A stretch of DNA of 7,381 nucleotides, taken from the NCBI GenBank assembly GCA_030150425.1, contig JASLFY010000212.1:1-7381 (forward strand). Direction: 5' to 3'. The position numbers were made by a program, and so were the translations under genes. Of this stretch, positions 5,802 to 7,381 are shown in pieces. The notes under the pieces are model-generated. The model saw nothing but the letters and a program-made list of their open reading frames with translations, searched no databases and was not told where the DNA came from. Position 1 is the first letter of the stretch; each line of letters starts with the position of its first letter. Source of the DNA: Yimella sp. Its GTDB lineage: Bacteria > Actinomycetota > Actinomycetes > Actinomycetales > Dermatophilaceae.

Positions 5802-5812
5802 AAAGCCGTTGG
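5765..5812. repeat. Two-copy 24-bp imperfect tandem repeat
   Basis: Units 5765-5788 and 5789-5812 agree at 18 of 24 positions; the core CGCCCACAAA/CGCACCCACAAA-type segment (CCCACAAA at 5773-5780 and 5797-5804) is identical in both. The period is eight codons, and in the small minus-strand frame it gives FVGAVVHR then FVGAIADD. It may be an internal peptide duplication or a DNA-level duplication of a protein-binding site. Confidence 0.5.
5783..5791 (-). promoter_or_regulatory. Perfect match to actinobacterial DnaA box (TTGTCCACA)
   Basis: The plus strand reads TGTGGACAA, the reverse complement of TTGTCCACA, the high-GC actinobacterial DnaA-box consensus. It spans the junction of the 24-bp repeat. 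Only one perfect box is visible and no dnaA, dnaN or AT-rich unwinding region is near, so this is not an origin. It may bind DnaA for gene control or titration, or be chance. Confidence 0.3.
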
Positions 5813-5855
5813 GCGCGCCTGATGCGCCGAGCGGACTGGCCTTGCGCGAAGCCCA

Positions 5856-5938
5856 GCCGGGCCGAGATAACTGGTCCGGTCCGAGAGAACTCGAATTTTC
5901 CCGTTCTCTCGAACCGGACCAGTTATCTCGCTCCCGGC
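5856..5938. repeat. 83-nt hairpin element with 28-bp near-perfect stem
   Basis: Arms 5863-5890 and 5903-5930 are inverted copies with 27 of 28 positions paired around a 12-nt A+T-rich loop (5891-5902). The single mismatch is C-A on the plus strand but G-U if transcribed on the minus strand, so minus-strand RNA would have an unbroken 28-bp stem. A further 6 bp pair outside (GCCGGG 5856-5861 with CCCGGC 5933-5938). It lies about 58 nt beyond the ychF stop and is richer in A+T (GATAACT, AATTTT) than its surroundings. No U-tract follows. It is most like a dispersed palindromic repeat (REP or small MITE type) or an unusual transcript end; no transposase is present. Confidence 0.8.
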
Positions 5939-5946
5939 GGCCAGTC

Positions 5947-5986
5947 ACAGGCACCACTCCGATCGAGGCGGCCAGCTCGTGCCTGT
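5947..5986 (-). terminator. Inverted repeat just after ychF, possible terminator stem
   Basis: 8-bp perfect arms ACAGGCAC (5947-5954) and GTGCCTGT (5979-5986) enclose 24 nt that contain a minor GAG/CTC pairing. It begins about 10 nt after the ychF stop codon in the direction of transcription. The loop is long and no U-tract follows, so the terminator role is tentative; the larger hairpin further on may act instead. Confidence 0.3.
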
Positions 5987-5996
5987 CGCCGAGGCG

Positions 5997-7082
5997 TCAG
6001 ACGTTGAACCGGAACTCCACCACGTCGCCGTCCTGCATGACGTAGTCCTTGCCTTCCATGCGGGCCTTGCCCTTGGCCCGGGCCTCGGCCACCGAACCGG
6101 TCTCCACCAGGTCCTCGAAGCTGATCACCTCGGCCTTGATGAAGCCCTTCTGGAAGTCGGTGTGGATGACCCCGGCGGCCTGCGGCGCGGTCCAACCCTT
6201 GTGGATCGTCCAGGCGCGGGTCTCCTTCGGGCCGGCGGTCAGATAGGTCTGCAGGCCGAGGGTGTTGAAGCCTTTGTGCGCCAGCTGCTCCAGACCCGGC
6301 TCGGTGATACCGACCGACTCCAGCAGCTCCCGCGCGTCGTCCTCGTCGAGCTCGGCGACCTCGGACTCCAGCTTCGCGTTCAGGAAGATCGCGTCGGCCG
6401 GGGCGACGAGGGCCGCCATCTGCGACTGGAAGTCGGTGTCGGTCAGCTGGTCCTCGTCGACGTTGAAGACGTAGATGAACGGCTTGGTGGTCAGCAGCCC
6501 GAGCTCGCGTACGGCGTCGAGGTCGACCTCTCCGGGGTGCTTGGAGATCGGGTCGCCGGCCTCGAGGATCTTCTGGGCCGCGAGCGCCGCGTCGAGGACC
6601 GCCTTGTCGGTCTTCTTGCCCTTGACCTCCTTGTCGAGGCGGGGCACCGCCTTCTCCAGGGTCTGCAGGTCGGCGAGCACGAGCTCGGTGTTGATGGTCT
6701 CCAGATCGGACGACGGCTCGACCTTGCCGTCGACGTGGTGCACGTCGTCGTCGACGAAGGCGCGAACGACCTGGCAGATCGCGTCGGCCTCGCGGATGTT
6801 GGCCAGGAACTTGTTGCCCAGACCCTCACCCTCCGAGGCGCCCTTGACGATGCCGGCGATGTCGACGAACGACACCGTCGCCGGCAGGATCGTCTGCGAC
6901 CCGAAGATGCCGGCAAGCACCTTCAGCCGGGGGTCGGGCAGCGGCACCACCCCGACGTTCGGCTCGATCGTCGCGAACGGGTAGTTCGCGGCGAGCACGT
7001 TGTTCTTGGTCAGTGCGTTGAACATGGTCGACTTGCCGACATTGGGAAGTCCGACGATTCCGATGGTGAGTGCCACGGGCAC
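5997..7082 (-). CDS. ychF: Redox-regulated P-loop ATPase YchF (Obg-related, OLA1 homologue)
   Basis: Universally conserved TRAFAC-class NTPase that prefers ATP to GTP, associates with ribosomes and is linked to oxidative-stress response. Numbering from GTG 7082, I see the Walker A GLPNVGKST (11-19), switch I region NYPFATIEPN (33-42), G3 DIAG (74-77), the EGEGLGNKFL segment (85-94), and NVDE (207-210) in place of the GTPase NKxD, which marks ATP specificity. A coiled-coil insertion covers about 124-175. The C-terminal TGS domain (about 278-360) has the family signature AAGVIHTDFQKGFIKAEVI (302-320) and ends in EFRFNV. 361 residues is the usual length. The true start may be the second GTG at 7076, which gives MALTIGIVGLPNVGKST, the commonest actinobacterial N-terminus (359 aa). 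No Shine-Dalgarno precedes either; a TAGACT box lies directly upstream. Divergent from the response-regulator gene. Confidence 0.97.
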   Translation of the reverse strand: MPVALTIGIVGLPNVGKSTMFNALTKNNVLAANYPFATIEPNVGVVPLPDPRLKVLAGIFGSQTILPATVSFVDIAGIVKGASEGEGLGNKFLANIREADAICQVVRAFVDDDVHHVDGKVEPSSDLETINTELVLADLQTLEKAVPRLDKEVKGKKTDKAVLDAALAAQKILEAGDPISKHPGEVDLDAVRELGLLTTKPFIYVFNVDEDQLTDTDFQSQMAALVAPADAIFLNAKLESEVAELDEDDARELLESVGITEPGLEQLAHKGFNTLGLQTYLTAGPKETRAWTIHKGWTAPQAAGVIHTDFQKGFIKAEVISFEDLVETGSVAEARAKGKARMEGKDYVMQDGDVVEFRFNV

Positions 7083-7085
7083 AGG

Positions 7086-7091
7086 AGTCTA
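7086..7091 (-). promoter_or_regulatory. Candidate -10 box (TAGACT) for leaderless ychF
   Basis: On the minus strand TAGACT ends 3 nt before GTG 7082 and 9 nt before GTG 7076. With no Shine-Dalgarno, a transcript starting at or near the second GTG would be leaderless or nearly so. This supports 7076 as the start. The -35 region shows no good match. Confidence 0.4.
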
Positions 7092-7102
7092 CGGGATCAA
7101 CG

Positions 7103-7143
7103 GGACCGCCCGGTTGTCGTACAGCAACCGTGCCGGACGGTCC
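7103..7143. repeat. Nested inverted repeat between divergent ychF and receiver gene
   Basis: Outer arms GGACCG (7103-7108) and CGGTCC (7138-7143) enclose inner arms CGGTTG (7111-7116) and CAACCG (7125-7130). It lies upstream of both divergent starts, over the expected -35 region of ychF, so it could be a regulator-binding site. The arms are short; function is inferred from position only. Confidence 0.3.
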
Positions 7144-7168
7144 TCAGGATTCTCTTCCTCGCCGCCCC

Positions 7169-7174
7169 TAGGGT
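7169..7174 (+). promoter_or_regulatory. Candidate -10 box (TAGGGT) before the receiver gene
   Basis: TAGGGT fits TANNNT and ends 8 nt before the ATG at 7183, a spacing close to that of leaderless genes. The overlapping AGGG (7170-7173) could instead serve as a weak Shine-Dalgarno 9 nt from the start. No clear -35. The two readings cannot be separated from sequence. Confidence 0.25.
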
Positions 7175-7182
7175 CGACGGCC

Positions 7183-7381
7183 ATGGCGACAGTGGCGGTG
7201 TGCGAGGACGACCCGGCGGTGCGGGACGTCCTGAAACGGGCGCTCAGTCACGACGGTCACACGGTTCGTACGGCGGCCGATGCCGCCTCGCTGCTGCGCG
7301 ACATCGACCCCGCGACGGACCTTATCCTACTCAACAACGCACTGCCCGACGACGACGGGAGCCACATCTACGTCGCACTGC
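7183..7381 (+). CDS. Response-regulator-like receiver protein, 3'-truncated; phosphoacceptor Asp replaced by Asn
   Basis: N-terminal 66 residues of a CheY-like receiver domain; the output domain is outside the window. The first strand and acidic pair are present (ATVAVCEDDPAVRDVL, with Asp9 and Asp10). The third strand reads DLILLNNALPDDDGS (46-60). In typical receivers the phosphorylated Asp lies four residues before the conserved Pro (D-x-x-L/M-P); Pro55 is here, so the acceptor position is residue 51, which is Asn (AAC at 7333-7335). The downstream DDDG matches the usual PxxDG loop. The protein may therefore work without Asp phosphorylation, like other atypical receivers. The ATG at 7183 is the only sensible start. 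The gene is divergent from ychF with a 100-nt shared spacer. Family is confident; type (OmpR, NarL or other) is not known. Confidence 0.88.
   Translation, partial: MATVAVCEDDPAVRDVLKRALSHDGHTVRTAADAASLLRDIDPATDLILLNNALPDDDGSHIYVAL

Noticed and set aside
5765..5812. Replication origin
   Set aside because: Only one perfect DnaA box, no AT-rich unwinding region and no dnaA, dnaN or parAB genes nearby.
5273..6045. Plus-strand frames across the gene-poor region
   Set aside because: Ser/Arg/Pro-rich, antisense to the Imm5-like gene and passing through the hairpin; no start signal or family resemblance.

Overview
The window looks like ordinary chromosomal DNA from a high-G+C actinomycete (Actinomycetota). 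The signs are near-universal G or C at third codon positions, GTG and TTG starts, several genes without a Shine-Dalgarno sequence but with a TANNNT box just upstream (leaderless type), an actinobacterial Arr-type rifamycin ADP-ribosyltransferase, and KatG, YchF and ArfB proteins of actinobacterial character. I cannot name the genus from sequence alone.

Layout. 1-1855 (+): 3' part of katG, catalase-peroxidase, cut by the window edge. 1856-2018: spacer with two hairpin-forming inverted repeats, the second a good terminator candidate. 2019-3016 (+): a translationally coupled pair (TGATG overlap), an ABM-fold monooxygenase-like protein and a YiiM-like MOSC protein. 3075-5031 (+): four closely spaced genes: an unknown four-helix membrane protein, a YhhN-family (lysoplasmalogenase-like) membrane protein, arr, and arfB (ribosome rescue hydrolase). 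5036-5566 (-): an Imm5-like putative immunity family protein, convergent with arfB. 5567-5996: a gene-poor stretch of about 430 bp holding a doubtful small ORF, a 24-bp imperfect tandem repeat with a perfect DnaA-box match at its junction, an 83-nt hairpin element with a 28-bp near-perfect stem, and a short inverted repeat just after ychF. 5997-7076/7082 (-): ychF, a universal P-loop ATPase. 7183-7381 (+): the start of a response-regulator-like gene, divergent from ychF and cut by the window edge; its predicted phosphoacceptor position is Asn, not Asp.

The loose theme is oxidative and chemical stress plus translation quality control: KatG (peroxide), ABM and YiiM-like MOSC (redox or molybdo-enzyme chemistry), Arr (rifamycin modification), ArfB (stalled ribosomes) and YchF (translation and stress-linked ATPase). 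I see no phage, transposase, CRISPR, tRNA or rRNA. The strongest items for follow-up are the long hairpin at 5856-5938, the Asn-substituted receiver at 7183, the arr-arfB pairing with a leaderless-type arr start, and the repeat/DnaA-box cluster near 5765-5812. I did not find a clearly new multi-gene system.
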